Shown one piece after another: positions 8,390-17,257 of a stretch of 64,000 nucleotides of DNA. Every line of letters begins with the position of its first letter. Position 1 is the first letter of the stretch. The notes beneath the pieces are model-generated. The model was not told the origin of the DNA, ran no database searches, and saw nothing but the letters and a program-made list of their open reading frames with translations. A program made the position numbers and the translations under genes. The stretch is from Actinomadura violacea (GTDB taxonomy: Bacteria; Actinomycetota; Actinomycetes; Streptosporangiales; Streptosporangiaceae). Location: positions 303,944 to 367,943 of the forward strand of contig NZ_JAGEPF010000007.1 of assembly GCF_017573465.1 (NCBI RefSeq), written 5' to 3'.

Positions 8390-9559
8390 TCAGCCCACCC
8401 TTCCTTCGGGCGGCCCCTCGGGCGCCCGCTCCAGCCGTTCGACGGCCAGGCCGTACAGGTCCTCGGTGCGGCGCAGCACGCCCGGCCAGGTCACCGGCGG
8501 CTGGACGGCGCGGGCCCGGGCGGTCATCCGGGCCCGCAGCGGCTCGTCGGACGCCAGCCGCACGATCGCCTCGGCCATGGCGGCGTCGCTCGCCGCCAGG
8601 TAGCCGTCCTGGCCGTCGGTCACGAACTCCCCGATGCCGCCCTCGGTGCGGGCGATGACGGGCAGGCCCGCGCACCGCGCCTCCAGCGCGGCGATGCCGA
8701 ACGACTCCAGCACCGCCGGCGCGACGAACATGTCGGCGCGCCGGAACAGGGCGCGGATCCGGTCGCGCTCCAGGCGTCCGGGCAGGTCCACCCAGTCGGT
8801 CATGGCGTGCCTGCGCAGGTAGCGCTCGATGGAGCGGCGTTCGGGCCCGTCTCCGACGATCACCGCGCGCAGCCCCGCGGACGGGCCGAGCGCCGCCCGC
8901 GCCCGCCGCAGCACGCGCAGCAGGTGGTGCGGCCGCTTGCGCGGCGCGAGCCGCATGACGGCGACGACGAGCACCTGGTCCGGCGTGCGGGGGAGGGGCT
9001 CGACCCGCCAGGCGTCGGCGTCGATGCCGTTGGGCAGTACGAACACCGGCGCGGGGGAGACCAGGCGGCGCACCGGCTCGGCCGCGGTGTCGCTGACGGC
9101 CGTCCACACCGCCGGCAGCGCGGACCAGCCCGTCGCCGCGTCCAGCACCCGGAACGCCGGCTCCATGTAGGAGATGAGCGAGTGCACCGTCACCACGGTG
9201 GGGATCTGGGCTGCCAGGGTCGCGCCCGCCACGGCCAGCGGGGTGAAGGGACCGGCGTGCACGTGGACGACGTCGTACTTGCCCTGCCGCGCCAGCCGCC
9301 GGCCCGCCATGATCCCGCCGGGGTTCAGCGTGGTCGCGAACGCCATCCGCTCGGTGGGCCGCAGCACCCGCGGCCCGCCCCCGCCGCCGTCCCCGCCGTG
9401 GCCCTGCTCCTGGCGCCGCAGCCCGGCGGGACGCGCCGACGAGGTGATCACGGTGACGTCGTGGCCCGCCTCCTGCTGCCGGGTCGCCAGGTCGTGGACG
9501 TGCATCTCCACGCCGCCCAGCCGCGGCAGGTAGTAGTCGGTCAGGTGCGCGATCCTCAT
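8390..9559 (-). CDS. GT4 family glycosyltransferase
   Basis: 389 residues with the GT-B fold. The amino domain opens with MRIAHLTDYYLPRLGGVE, typical of GT4 retaining enzymes such as PimB/MshA relatives. The C-terminal domain has VGDGPERRSIE and the EX7E motif in ESFGIAALEARCAGLPVIA (~283), which binds the nucleotide-sugar donor. It acts on the cytoplasmic membrane face. It leads a two-gene unit with the PAP2 gene and is divergent from the PIG-L deacetylase gene 80 bases away. A GT4 enzyme next to a PIG-L deacetylase recalls sugar-lipid or mycothiol-type chemistry; the substrate is not evident. Confidence 0.9.
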   Translation of the reverse strand: MRIAHLTDYYLPRLGGVEMHVHDLATRQQEAGHDVTVITSSARPAGLRRQEQGHGGDGGGGGPRVLRPTERMAFATTLNPGGIMAGRRLARQGKYDVVHVHAGPFTPLAVAGATLAAQIPTVVTVHSLISYMEPAFRVLDAATGWSALPAVWTAVSDTAAEPVRRLVSPAPVFVLPNGIDADAWRVEPLPRTPDQVLVVAVMRLAPRKRPHHLLRVLRRARAALGPSAGLRAVIVGDGPERRSIERYLRRHAMTDWVDLPGRLERDRIRALFRRADMFVAPAVLESFGIAALEARCAGLPVIARTEGGIGEFVTDGQDGYLAASDAAMAEAIVRLASDEPLRARMTARARAVQPPVTWPGVLRRTEDLYGLAVERLERAPEGPPEGRVG

Positions 9560-9639
9560 CCCCGGCCACCCCGCCTCCGGCCGCCCCGTCCCGCGGCGCC
9601 CGGCACGCGGCCGCCCGCGCGCTCCGGCACACTTGTCCG

Positions 9640-10464
9640 GTGCCGTACACGCTGGTGTCCTTCCACGCCCACCCCGACGACGAGGCGCTGCTGACCGCCG
9701 GCACCCTCGCGCGCGCCGCTGCGGACGGCCACCGGGTCGTCCTCGTGATGGCGACCGTGGGGGAGGCCGGCCTCGCCGCGTCCGCCGACCGGGAGGACGG
9801 GCGGCTCGGCGAGCGGCGCGTCGCCGAACTCCGCGACTCCGCCCGCGCGCTCGGCTGCGCCCGCGTCGAATGGCTCGGCTACGCCGACTCCGGCATGGCG
9901 TCCGACCCGTCCGGCGCGCCTGGCTCCTTCGCGCACGCCGACGTGGCGGAGGCCGCCGCGCGGCTCGCCGCGATCCTGGCGGAGGAGGGCGCGGACGTCC
10001 TGACCGTGTACGACCCGGCGGGCGGGTACGGCCACCCCGACCACGTGCAGGTGCACCGCGTCGGCGTCCGCGCGGCCGGACTCGCCGGTACCCGCGTCGT
10101 CCTGGAGGCCACGGTCGACCGCCGCCTGCTGCGCCGCGCGCTCGCGCTGATCGCCCGGCTGCCCGGCGTCCCGGCCGACTTCGCCCCGTCCCGCTTCGCC
10201 GCCGCCTACAGCGCGCCGGAGGCGCTCACCCACCGGGTGGACGTGCGCCGCTTCGCCCGGCAGAAGCGCGCCGCGATGGCGGCCCACGCCACGCAGGCCG
10301 GAGCGGACACGGGCGTCCGGACGCTGGCGGTGCTGCTCAGGCTTCCCCGGCCGGTGTTCCGCTGGGCGCTCGGGCACGAGTGGTACGTCGAGCACGGCAG
10401 GACGCCCTCGCGCCCCTTGCTCGACGACGTCTTCGCGACCCTGCGCGACGCCCCGCGCGGCTGA
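9640..10464 (+). CDS. PIG-L / LmbE family N-acetylglucosaminyl deacetylase-like protein
   Basis: 274 residues. The zinc-binding motifs of the family are present: HAHPDDEALLTAG at residues 9-21 and GYGHPDHVQVH near 128. Relatives are MshB and Mca (mycothiol) and glycolipid deacetylases. The GTG start follows closely on ACACTTGTCCG with no Shine-Dalgarno sequence, so a leaderless mRNA is possible. Its position opposite a GT4 gene suggests it removes an acetyl group from an N-acetyl-sugar intermediate; it is not specifically MshB by anything I can see. Confidence 0.9.
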   Translation: MPYTLVSFHAHPDDEALLTAGTLARAAADGHRVVLVMATVGEAGLAASADREDGRLGERRVAELRDSARALGCARVEWLGYADSGMASDPSGAPGSFAHADVAEAAARLAAILAEEGADVLTVYDPAGGYGHPDHVQVHRVGVRAAGLAGTRVVLEATVDRRLLRRALALIARLPGVPADFAPSRFAAAYSAPEALTHRVDVRRFARQKRAAMAAHATQAGADTGVRTLAVLLRLPRPVFRWALGHEWYVEHGRTPSRPLLDDVFATLRDAPRG

Positions 10465-10583
10465 CGTCGCCGCTGCCGCCGGCACTGCCGGCGCGGCCGA
10501 GCCCGGGCGGGCGGCGCACGGGCCCGTCACGCTCGCCCCCGTCACGGCAGCCCCAAGCCTCGATCACGTACGCTTCACTCCAA

Positions 10584-10606
10584 TCTACTACAACTGGCGT
10601 AGTAGA
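10584..10606. promoter_or_regulatory. BlaI-type dyad in a convergent intergenic region
   Basis: Perfect 8-bp arms TCTACTAC and GTAGTAGA with a 7-base spacer (AACTGGC). It has the best arms of the four operators in the window, yet lies between two converging genes: 120 bases past the PIG-L stop and 4 bases past the stop of the esterase gene. It has no gene to control in this arrangement. It could be a relic, a repressor parking site, a roadblock or a weak terminator stem. Confidence 0.6.
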
Positions 10607-10609
10607 TCG

Positions 10610-11569
10610 TTATCGCGGCAAAGAGCCGGTGACGGAGGTGCCGAGCGCGGCGCGGAGCGCGCCCGTGGCCAGCCGGCGCGCCTCGACGGCCGCGGGCAGC
10701 ACATGGTCGAGGCCGAAGAAGCCGTGGAAGGCGCCCTCGATCCGGTGCGCTTCCACCGGCACGCCGGCCTCGGCGAGCCGCGCCGCGTACGCCTCCCCCT
10801 CGTCGCGGAGCGGATCGCATTCGGCGGTCAGGACGAACGCCGGCGGCAGACCGGACAGGTCCGGGGCCCGCAGCGGCGACGCGTGCGGATGGCCGGCGTG
10901 CGACGGGTCGTCCAGGTACTGCTCCCAGTACCAGCGCATGTGCGTCGCGGTGAGGAAGTTGCCCTCGCCGTGCTCGCGGTAGGACGGGGTGTCCTGCCCG
11001 GCGTCGGTCACCGGGTAGATCAGCGCCTGGAACGCGATCGGCGGGCCCGCCTCGTCGCGGGCGGCCAGGCACGCGACCGCGGCGAGGTTCCCGCCCGCGC
11101 TGTCGCCGGCCACCGCGAGCCGCGCCGGATCGCCGCCGAGCGCCGCCGCGTTCGCGTGCGCCCAGGCGACGGCGGCCCGCGCGTCCTCGACGGCGGCGGG
11201 GAACGGGTGCTCGGGCGCGAGCCGGTAGTCGACCGACACCACGATCGTGCCGGCGCCGGACGCGATCATCCGGCAGACGCGGTCGTGGCTGTCGAGCCCG
11301 CACAGGGCGAAGCCGCCGCCGTGGAAGAAGACCGTGACCGGATGCGGGGCGTCCCCGTCCGGCCAGTAGATCCGGACGGGGAGGCTGCCGTGGCCGAGGC
11401 GCGGGGCGCGGTCCTCGGTGCGGGCGACGGGGATCGCCGGGAGGTCGGGGGCGGGCGCGGCGGCCAGCAGCCGCCGCGCCTGCGCCGCCTCGGTGACCTC
11501 GGCGCCGATCGGGGGGAAGCCCGCCGTCATCGCGGCGGCGATCCTCTGCGCGCGGGGGTCGAGGGGCAT
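10610..11569 (-). CDS. alpha/beta hydrolase, HSL/acetyl-hydrolase family
   Basis: 319 residues. The HSL-family features are intact: FFHGGGFALCG oxyanion motif (~82), GDSAGGN nucleophile serine (~155), ECDPLRDE aspartate (~251) and GAFHGFFG histidine (~280). Such enzymes hydrolyse short acyl or steryl/terpenoid esters in the cytoplasm. The ATG at 11569 lies two bases after the stop of the SDR gene, so the two form an operon; the frame stays open upstream but only as antisense of that SDR. An ester-removing step feeding the ligase/oxygenase genes nearby is a reasonable inference. Confidence 0.9.
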   Translation of the reverse strand: MPLDPRAQRIAAAMTAGFPPIGAEVTEAAQARRLLAAAPAPDLPAIPVARTEDRAPRLGHGSLPVRIYWPDGDAPHPVTVFFHGGGFALCGLDSHDRVCRMIASGAGTIVVSVDYRLAPEHPFPAAVEDARAAVAWAHANAAALGGDPARLAVAGDSAGGNLAAVACLAARDEAGPPIAFQALIYPVTDAGQDTPSYREHGEGNFLTATHMRWYWEQYLDDPSHAGHPHASPLRAPDLSGLPPAFVLTAECDPLRDEGEAYAARLAEAGVPVEAHRIEGAFHGFFGLDHVLPAAVEARRLATGALRAALGTSVTGSLPR

Positions 11570-11571
11570 GG

Positions 11572-12339
<768 letters not shown>

Positions 12340-12371
12340 CTAGCTGTGACGTGCGTCTTTCTGTTCAATGT

Positions 12372-12386
12372 ATTCCAAATTGGAAC
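12372..12386. promoter_or_regulatory. dyad operator between the SDR and PadR genes
   Basis: ATTCCAAATTGGAAC contains perfect arms TTCCAA/TTGGAA around one base. It sits 42 bases before the SDR start and 55 before the PadR start. Related dyads stand at 14741-14768, 16081-16100 and 19905-19918, giving a rough shared form WTTCYNA-NYGGAAY. Confidence 0.6.
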
Positions 12387-12440
12387 ATCTATGTCCGGGT
12401 GTGACGCGCCGGACGCCCGCGGGTGGCTACGCTGGTCGCC

Positions 12441-13061
12441 ATGGCGCTCCCCTCCGAACCGCCCGGCGAACGGCTGCCCGCCACCGCATGGGCCGTGCTC
12501 GGCGTGCTGTCCTTCGGCGAGGGGCTCACCGGTTACGAGATCCGCCAGTGGGCCGAGCACATCCTGCGGTTCTTCTACTGGAGTCCCGCGATGAGCCAGA
12601 TCTACACCGAGCTCAAGCGGCTGGAGCGCGTCGGCTACGCCGAGTCCCACCTGGGCACCGCCGCCGACGGCCGGTCACGGCGCGTCTACACCATCACCCC
12701 GGAGGGCCGCGACGCGCTCGCCGGCTGGGTCGGGCGGGCGCCGGTCGAACCGCCCGTCCTCAAGCACGGCACGGCCCTGCGCGTGTGGCTCGGCCACCTG
12801 GCCACGCCCGAGCGGCTCCGGCAGATCGTGACCGAGCACCGCGACGACGCCCAGCGGCTGATGGAGGAGGCGGAGGACTCGCGCCGCACCGCCGCGTCCT
12901 GGGCCGGGTGGGCCTACCCCGAGCTGGTGGCGCGCTGGGCGTCCCGCTACTACGCGGCCGAACGCGACCTCGCCGACCGGATGCTCGCCGACCTGGACGA
13001 GCTGCTCGCGTCCGGCCGGGCCGTCCCGCCCGCCGGCACGCCGACCCGGGCTCCCGGCTGA
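12441..13061 (+). CDS. PadR-family repressor (copy 1)
   Basis: 206 residues. The amino half is the PadR winged helix (TAWAVLGVLSFGEGLTGYEI, then SQIYTELKRLERVGYA) and the rest is the Vir-type C-terminal helix pair used for dimerisation and ligand sensing. It is clearly paralogous to the second PadR gene at 15381-16016, sharing FFYWSP, SQIY.ELKRLE and VEPPVLKHG. The ATG at 12441 lies about nine bases after a TACGCT -10-like box with no Shine-Dalgarno sequence, suggesting a leaderless mRNA. It likely represses the divergent SDR-esterase operon. Its stop directly abuts the stop of the converging ligase gene. Confidence 0.9.
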   Translation: MALPSEPPGERLPATAWAVLGVLSFGEGLTGYEIRQWAEHILRFFYWSPAMSQIYTELKRLERVGYAESHLGTAADGRSRRVYTITPEGRDALAGWVGRAPVEPPVLKHGTALRVWLGHLATPERLRQIVTEHRDDAQRLMEEAEDSRRTAASWAGWAYPELVARWASRYYAAERDLADRMLADLDELLASGRAVPPAGTPTRAPG

Positions 13062-14681
13062 TCACGCCCGCTCCCGCAGCTCCCGCTTGACGACCTTGCC
13101 GCTCGCGTTGCGCGGCAGCGCGTCCACGACGTGGAAGTACCGCGGCACCTTGAAGTTGGCGAGCCGCTCGCGCAGCCAGCCGGTCAGCTCCGCGTCGTCG
13201 ATCGTCGCGTCCGCGCCCTTCCCTTCCGCGCCGTCGTGGAGGACGAGGAACGCCGCGCCGACCTCGCCGAGCCGCGCGTCCGGCACCCCCACGACCGCCG
13301 CGTCCGCGACAGCCGGATGCCGGACGAGCACGCTCTCGATCTCCGCCGGGTAGGCGTTGAACCCGCCGACCACGAACATGTCCTTGATCCGCCCGGTGAC
13401 GGTCAGGTAGCCGCGCTCGTCGAGGCGGCCGCAGTCGCCGGTGCGCAGCCAGCCGTCCGCGTCGATCGCCCGCGCGGTGGCGTCCGGATCGTCCAGGTAG
13501 CCCTTCATCACGTTGTAGCCGCGCACGAGGATCTCGCCGGTCTCGCCGGGCGGCAGCGAGCCGCCGTCCGCGCCGGCGACCCGGATCTCGGTGCCCGGCA
13601 GCGCCGGACCGGTGGTGCGCGCCACAGTCTCGGCGTCGGCGTCCACCGGGCAGACCGTCGCCACGCCGGCCGCCTCGCTCAGCCCGTAGGCGGTGAACAC
13701 GTCCGGCACGCCCAGCTCGCCGCGGATCCGGCGGACGAGGTCGACCGGCACGTCGGCCGCGCCCGTCCCCGCGAGCCGCAGCGCGTGCGGCGGCCGGCCG
13801 GGCAGCGCCAGCAGCGCGGAGAAGATCGTCGGCGGGCCCATCAGCACGGTGATCCGCTCCCGCGCCAGCCGCCGGGCGGCCCGCTCCGCGTCGAACACCG
13901 CCTCCGGCAGCATCGTCGCGCCGTTCAGCAGGCACGCCAGCACGCCCGCCTTGTAGCCGAACGTGTGGAAGAACGGGTTGATCAGCAGGTACCGGTCGCC
14001 CGGCCGCAGCGTGGCGACCTCGCTCCAGGCCTGGAAGACGCGGAGCGTCTGGCCGTGCGTCGACATCGCGCCCTTGGGGCGGCCGGTGGTGCCCGAGGTG
14101 AAGACGATGTCGCACACGTCGTCGGCGCGCACCGCCTCCGACCGCTTGCGCGCATCGTCCGCGCTCACGGAGGCGCCGCCGGCGAGGTGGTCGGCCCAGC
14201 TCACGGCGGCGCCTTCCGGCTCGCCCGCCAGCAGCACCGTCAGCCGCAGGTCGGGCAGGTCGGCACCCTCCGCCGCCAGCATCGCGGGGTAGTCGTTGCC
14301 GAGGAACCCGCGCACCGTGAACAGCGCGGTGGCGCGGCTGCGGCGCAGGATGTCGGCCGCCTCGGCGGCCCGGTACCGGGTGTTGAGCGGGACGAGCACC
14401 GCGCCGGCGCTCACCAGCCCGAGCGCCGCGACGACCCATTCCGCGCTGTTGGGCGCCCAGATCGCCACCCGGTCGCCGGGCCGGAGGCCCGCGCCGGCCG
14501 CCGCCCGCGCCGCCGCCTCGACATCGGCTCCGAGCTGCGCGAACGTCCGCCGGACCGGGCCGTGCGCGGTCTCGGTCACCAGCGCCTCGCGGTCGCCGTG
14601 GACGCGCGCGGCGTGCCGGACGAGCGCGGGGATCGTGGCGGGGGCCGTGCCGGGTGGCATCGGGGTCCTCTCGGGTGGCAT
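13062..14681 (-). CDS. acyl-CoA ligase resembling FadD3 (HIP-CoA ligase)
   Basis: 539 residues, ANL superfamily. The P-loop is FTSGTTGRPKG (~192), followed by NPFFHTFGYKAG (~232), YGLSEA, the GEILVRGYNVMKGY block, TGDCGRLDERGYLTVTGR and a C-terminal RNASGKVVKREL with the adenylation lysine. The NPFFHTFGYKAG region resembles the FadD3 group, which activates the steroid C/D-ring propionate HIP; that link fits the steroid genes downstream but rests on resemblance only. Start at 14681: AAGGAG lies seven bases upstream, while longer readings run into the operator region. Divergent from the flavin reductase gene across two dyads. Confidence 0.85.
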   Translation of the reverse strand: MPPERTPMPPGTAPATIPALVRHAARVHGDREALVTETAHGPVRRTFAQLGADVEAAARAAAGAGLRPGDRVAIWAPNSAEWVVAALGLVSAGAVLVPLNTRYRAAEAADILRRSRATALFTVRGFLGNDYPAMLAAEGADLPDLRLTVLLAGEPEGAAVSWADHLAGGASVSADDARKRSEAVRADDVCDIVFTSGTTGRPKGAMSTHGQTLRVFQAWSEVATLRPGDRYLLINPFFHTFGYKAGVLACLLNGATMLPEAVFDAERAARRLARERITVLMGPPTIFSALLALPGRPPHALRLAGTGAADVPVDLVRRIRGELGVPDVFTAYGLSEAAGVATVCPVDADAETVARTTGPALPGTEIRVAGADGGSLPPGETGEILVRGYNVMKGYLDDPDATARAIDADGWLRTGDCGRLDERGYLTVTGRIKDMFVVGGFNAYPAEIESVLVRHPAVADAAVVGVPDARLGEVGAAFLVLHDGAEGKGADATIDDAELTGWLRERLANFKVPRYFHVVDALPRNASGKVVKRELRERA

Positions 14682-14740
14682 CGGTCTGCTCCTTAGGGCC
14701 GGACGGGAGCCGGGCGCCTTGACATGGAACCACAGAGATG

Positions 14741-14768
14741 ATTCTAATCGGAATGTTTCTATTAGAAA
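14741..14768. promoter_or_regulatory. tandem dyads between ligase and flavin reductase genes
   Basis: Two adjacent dyads: ATTCTAATCGGAAT (14741-14754, imperfect, ATTC/GAAT ends) and TTTCTATTAGAAA (14756-14768, perfect 6-bp arms around one T). They lie 30-60 bases before the flavin reductase ATG and 60-90 before the ligase start, so one regulator could control both directions. Confidence 0.6.
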
Positions 14769-14797
14769 TATATCGATTCGATGCATCAGGAGGACGG

Positions 14798-15301
14798 ATG
14801 GCGCACGCGACGATGGAGGAGACGGTGGAACCGGTCAGCGCGGAGCGGATGCGCCGCGTCCTCGGGACGTTCTGCACGGGCGTCGTGGTGGTGACGGCCA
14901 TGGACGGGGGTGAGCCGGTCGGCATGGCCTGCCAGTCGTTCTCGTCGCTGTCGCTGGACCCGCCCCTGGTGTGCTTCTGCCCGGGATCGGCGTCGACCAC
15001 CTGGCCGCGGGTCCGCGCGGCGGGCCGGTTCGCGGTGAACGTGCTGGCCGCCGACCAGGGCGGGGTGTGCCGGGCCATGGCGGGACGCGACAAGTTCGCC
15101 GGCGTGTCCTGGACGCCGGGGCCGGGCGGCTCGCCGCTGCTGGACGGCGCGCTGGCGTGGATCGAGGCCGACATCGACCAGGAGCTGCCGGGCGGCGACC
15201 ACACCATCGTGGTCGGGCGGGTCCGCGACCTGGCCGCCGGGCGGGCCGAGCGGCCGCTGCTGTTCTTCCGCGGCGGCTTCGGCCATGCGCTCCAGGATTG
15301 A
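14798..15301 (+). CDS. flavin reductase family protein (copy 1)
   Basis: 167 residues of the flavin reductase-like FMN-binding fold. Typical features are GTFCTGVVVVTA near residue 24, GMACQSFSSLSLDPPLV (~43), RFAVNVLAADQ and the HTIVVGRV strand. It is homologous to the HsaB-like gene at 21169. These enzymes supply reduced flavin to a separate monooxygenase; here the nearest candidate is the LLM-class enzyme at 16118, because no HsaA-type gene is adjacent. AGGAGG four bases before the ATG at 14798 fixes the start, although the frame is open upstream through the operator. Confidence 0.9.
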   Translation: MAHATMEETVEPVSAERMRRVLGTFCTGVVVVTAMDGGEPVGMACQSFSSLSLDPPLVCFCPGSASTTWPRVRAAGRFAVNVLAADQGGVCRAMAGRDKFAGVSWTPGPGGSPLLDGALAWIEADIDQELPGGDHTIVVGRVRDLAAGRAERPLLFFRGGFGHALQD

Positions 15302-15319
15302 GCGGAGCGAACCGGGGGG

Positions 15320-15341
15320 TGTGGGGGGTCGTCCCCCCACA
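15320..15341. terminator. G/C hairpin after the flavin reductase gene
   Basis: TGTGGGGGG / CCCCCCACA, 9-bp perfect stem with a 4-base loop, 19 bases past the stop and before the converging PadR gene end. No U-run. An 11-base direct repeat CAGGATTGAGC flanks it at 15293-15303 (over the stop codon) and 15347-15357. Confidence 0.65.
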
Positions 15342-15380
15342 GGGCGCAGGATTGAGCAGGCCGGGCGGGGCGGGCCTCAG

Positions 15381-16016
15381 CTAGTGCTTCGCGGGGTCGG
15401 CGGCGACTTCGTCCAGGTCGGCGAGCATCTGCCGGGTGAGCTCGCGTTCGGCCTCGTAGTAGCGCTGCGACCAGCGCAGCACCAGCTCCGGGTAGGCCCA
15501 CTCGGCGACCTCGGCGGCGCCGTCGGCGTCGACCTGCGCGCGCCGGCTCATCTTCTCGGCGTACTCGCCGTGCTGCTCGAGGATCTCGCGGAGCCGGGCC
15601 GGCTCCATCAGGTGGCCGAGCCAGGTGCGGAGCATCACGCCGTGCTTGAGGACGGGCGGTTCGACGGGGGCCTCGCGCGCCCAGCGCGACACGGCGTCCA
15701 TGCCGGCGTCGGTGATGGCGTAGACGCGCTTGCCGCGGGTGCTCTCGGTCAGCTCGACGCGGGACGTGGCGTACCCGATCTTCTCCAGCCGCTTCAGCTC
15801 GCCGTAGATCTGGCTGTAGGAGGGGCTCCAGTAGAAGAACTTGAGGCTCCAGTCGGCCCATTTCTTCAGGTCGTAGCCCGACAGCTCCTCGCCGAAGGAC
15901 AGCAGCCCGAGCACGGCCCAGCTGGTCGGGGGGAGGTTCGGCGGCTCGTCCCGCGGCGCCTCGCTCCTCGCCGTGCCGCTCCCGCCGGTGCCGTCGTCCG
16001 CCGCTGTTCCGCTCAC
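15381..16016 (-). CDS. PadR-family repressor (copy 2)
   Basis: 211 residues. A disordered charged lead of ~30 residues is followed by the PadR winged helix (TSWAVLGLLSFGEELSGYDL, SQIYGELKRLEKIGYA) and a helical C-terminal domain ending ELTRQMLADLDEV. It closely parallels copy 1 at 12441. The GTG at 16016 is chosen because the longer frame passes through the dyad region and gives an improbable amino end; the start remains uncertain within the disordered lead. It is divergent from the LLM monooxygenase gene and most likely represses it through the dyads at 16081-16100. Confidence 0.88.
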   Translation of the reverse strand: MSGTAADDGTGGSGTARSEAPRDEPPNLPPTSWAVLGLLSFGEELSGYDLKKWADWSLKFFYWSPSYSQIYGELKRLEKIGYATSRVELTESTRGKRVYAITDAGMDAVSRWAREAPVEPPVLKHGVMLRTWLGHLMEPARLREILEQHGEYAEKMSRRAQVDADGAAEVAEWAYPELVLRWSQRYYEAERELTRQMLADLDEVAADPAKH

Positions 16017-16080
16017 CCGCCCAGCGTAGCCGCCGCGGCATGCCGGTCGGTCATGTGGCGGTGCGACAATATATCTGTTA

Positions 16081-16100
16081 GGAATATTCCGAACCGGAAT
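16081..16100. promoter_or_regulatory. overlapping dyads before the LLM monooxygenase gene
   Basis: GGAATATTCC (16081-16090, perfect) overlaps ATTCCGAACCGGAAT (16086-16100, perfect arms ATTCCG/CGGAAT, 3-base spacer). It sits 18 bases before the ATG at 16118, right where a repressor would block initiation. Same family of dyads as at 12372, 14741 and 19905. Confidence 0.65.
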
Positions 16101-16117
16101 ACTGGAGGTGCCCCCCG

Positions 16118-17257
16118 ATGCAGTTCTCGATGATCTTCGAAGCCCAGCTGGCAAAGCCGACCCCCGAGCGCGAGCGGCAACTGCTGCTCGACAGCGTCGA
16201 GCAGGCCGTCTACGGGGAGGAGATGGGCTTCGACCGGGTCTGGGCCGTGGAGCACCACGGGCTGGAGCGCTACGCCCACATGTCCGCGTCCGAGATCTTC
16301 CTCAGCTGGGTCGCCGCGAAGACCTCCCGGATCCGCATCGGGCACGGCGTGGTCTGCATGCCGTTCAACTACAACCACCCCGTCCGGGTGGCCGAGCGGG
16401 TCGGCATGCTGGACGCGCTGTCGGGCGGCCGGCTCGACGTCGGCGGCGGCCGCGGCTCCACCCGGATGGAGATGGGCATGTACGGCGTCGAGCCGTCCGC
16501 GACCTACCCGCAGATGGAGGAGTCGCTGCGCTTCCTCGCCAATGCCTGGCGCAAGGACGAGGTCGACTGGCACACCGACCTGCTCGACGTCGGCCCGGCG
16601 AAGATCCTGCCGCGTCCCGTGCAGACTCCGCACCCGCCGCTCTACATGGCGTGCTCGAAGCGCGACACGGTCAAGCTCGCCGCCGCGCTCGGCGTCGGCG
16701 CCCTCGTGATGGGCTTCGCGGGCCCCGAGGAGGTCAAGGAGATGTACGACCTCTACTGGGACACCGTCCGGACCCGCGCTCCCGAGCGGCTCGTGACCAG
16801 CGAGACGACCGACAGGTTCGTGGCGCTGTGCCCGACGATCGTGCTGGACGACGGCGCGCGGGCGCTGCGCATCGGCGCTCGCGGCCAGCGGTTCTTCGCC
16901 GAGTCCATCGCGCACTGGTACGGCAACGGCCCCGCCCCCGCCGAGGACACCGAGGACGACGACAACATCGCCGCGCTCGCCCGCGACAAGGACGCCCTGG
17001 TCGCCAAGCTCAACGAGGCCAACATCCCGGCCCGCCCGCAGGACACCGGCACGTTCAACGCCGAGCACGCCTACGGCACCGCCGAGTACGCGATCGAGTA
17101 CGTGCAGCGGCTCGCCGACATCGGCGTGGACGAGATCATGTGCCTGATCCAGATGGGCACCGTTCCGCAGGAGGTGTGCATGGAGACCATCCGGCAGTGG
17201 GGCGAGACCGTGATCCCGCACTTCCGCGCCGCCGAGCGGGCCGGGTCCCGGGCGTGA
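16118..17257 (+). CDS. LLM-class flavin-dependent monooxygenase
   Basis: 379 residues with the luciferase-like TIM-barrel pattern: MQFSMIFEAQ at the start, EMGFDRVWAVEHHGLERY (~35), RIRIGHGVVCMPFNYNHPVRVAERV (residues ~68-92) and GGRLDVGGGRGST. It probably uses reduced FMN to oxygenate a hydrophobic substrate such as a ketone or aldehyde. The flavin reductase at 14798, under related dyads, is its likely electron source. The start is supported by GGAGG nine bases upstream. It overlaps the next SDR gene by four bases (GTGA), so the two are translated together. Confidence 0.9.
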   Translation: MQFSMIFEAQLAKPTPERERQLLLDSVEQAVYGEEMGFDRVWAVEHHGLERYAHMSASEIFLSWVAAKTSRIRIGHGVVCMPFNYNHPVRVAERVGMLDALSGGRLDVGGGRGSTRMEMGMYGVEPSATYPQMEESLRFLANAWRKDEVDWHTDLLDVGPAKILPRPVQTPHPPLYMACSKRDTVKLAAALGVGALVMGFAGPEEVKEMYDLYWDTVRTRAPERLVTSETTDRFVALCPTIVLDDGARALRIGARGQRFFAESIAHWYGNGPAPAEDTEDDDNIAALARDKDALVAKLNEANIPARPQDTGTFNAEHAYGTAEYAIEYVQRLADIGVDEIMCLIQMGTVPQEVCMETIRQWGETVIPHFRAAERAGSRA

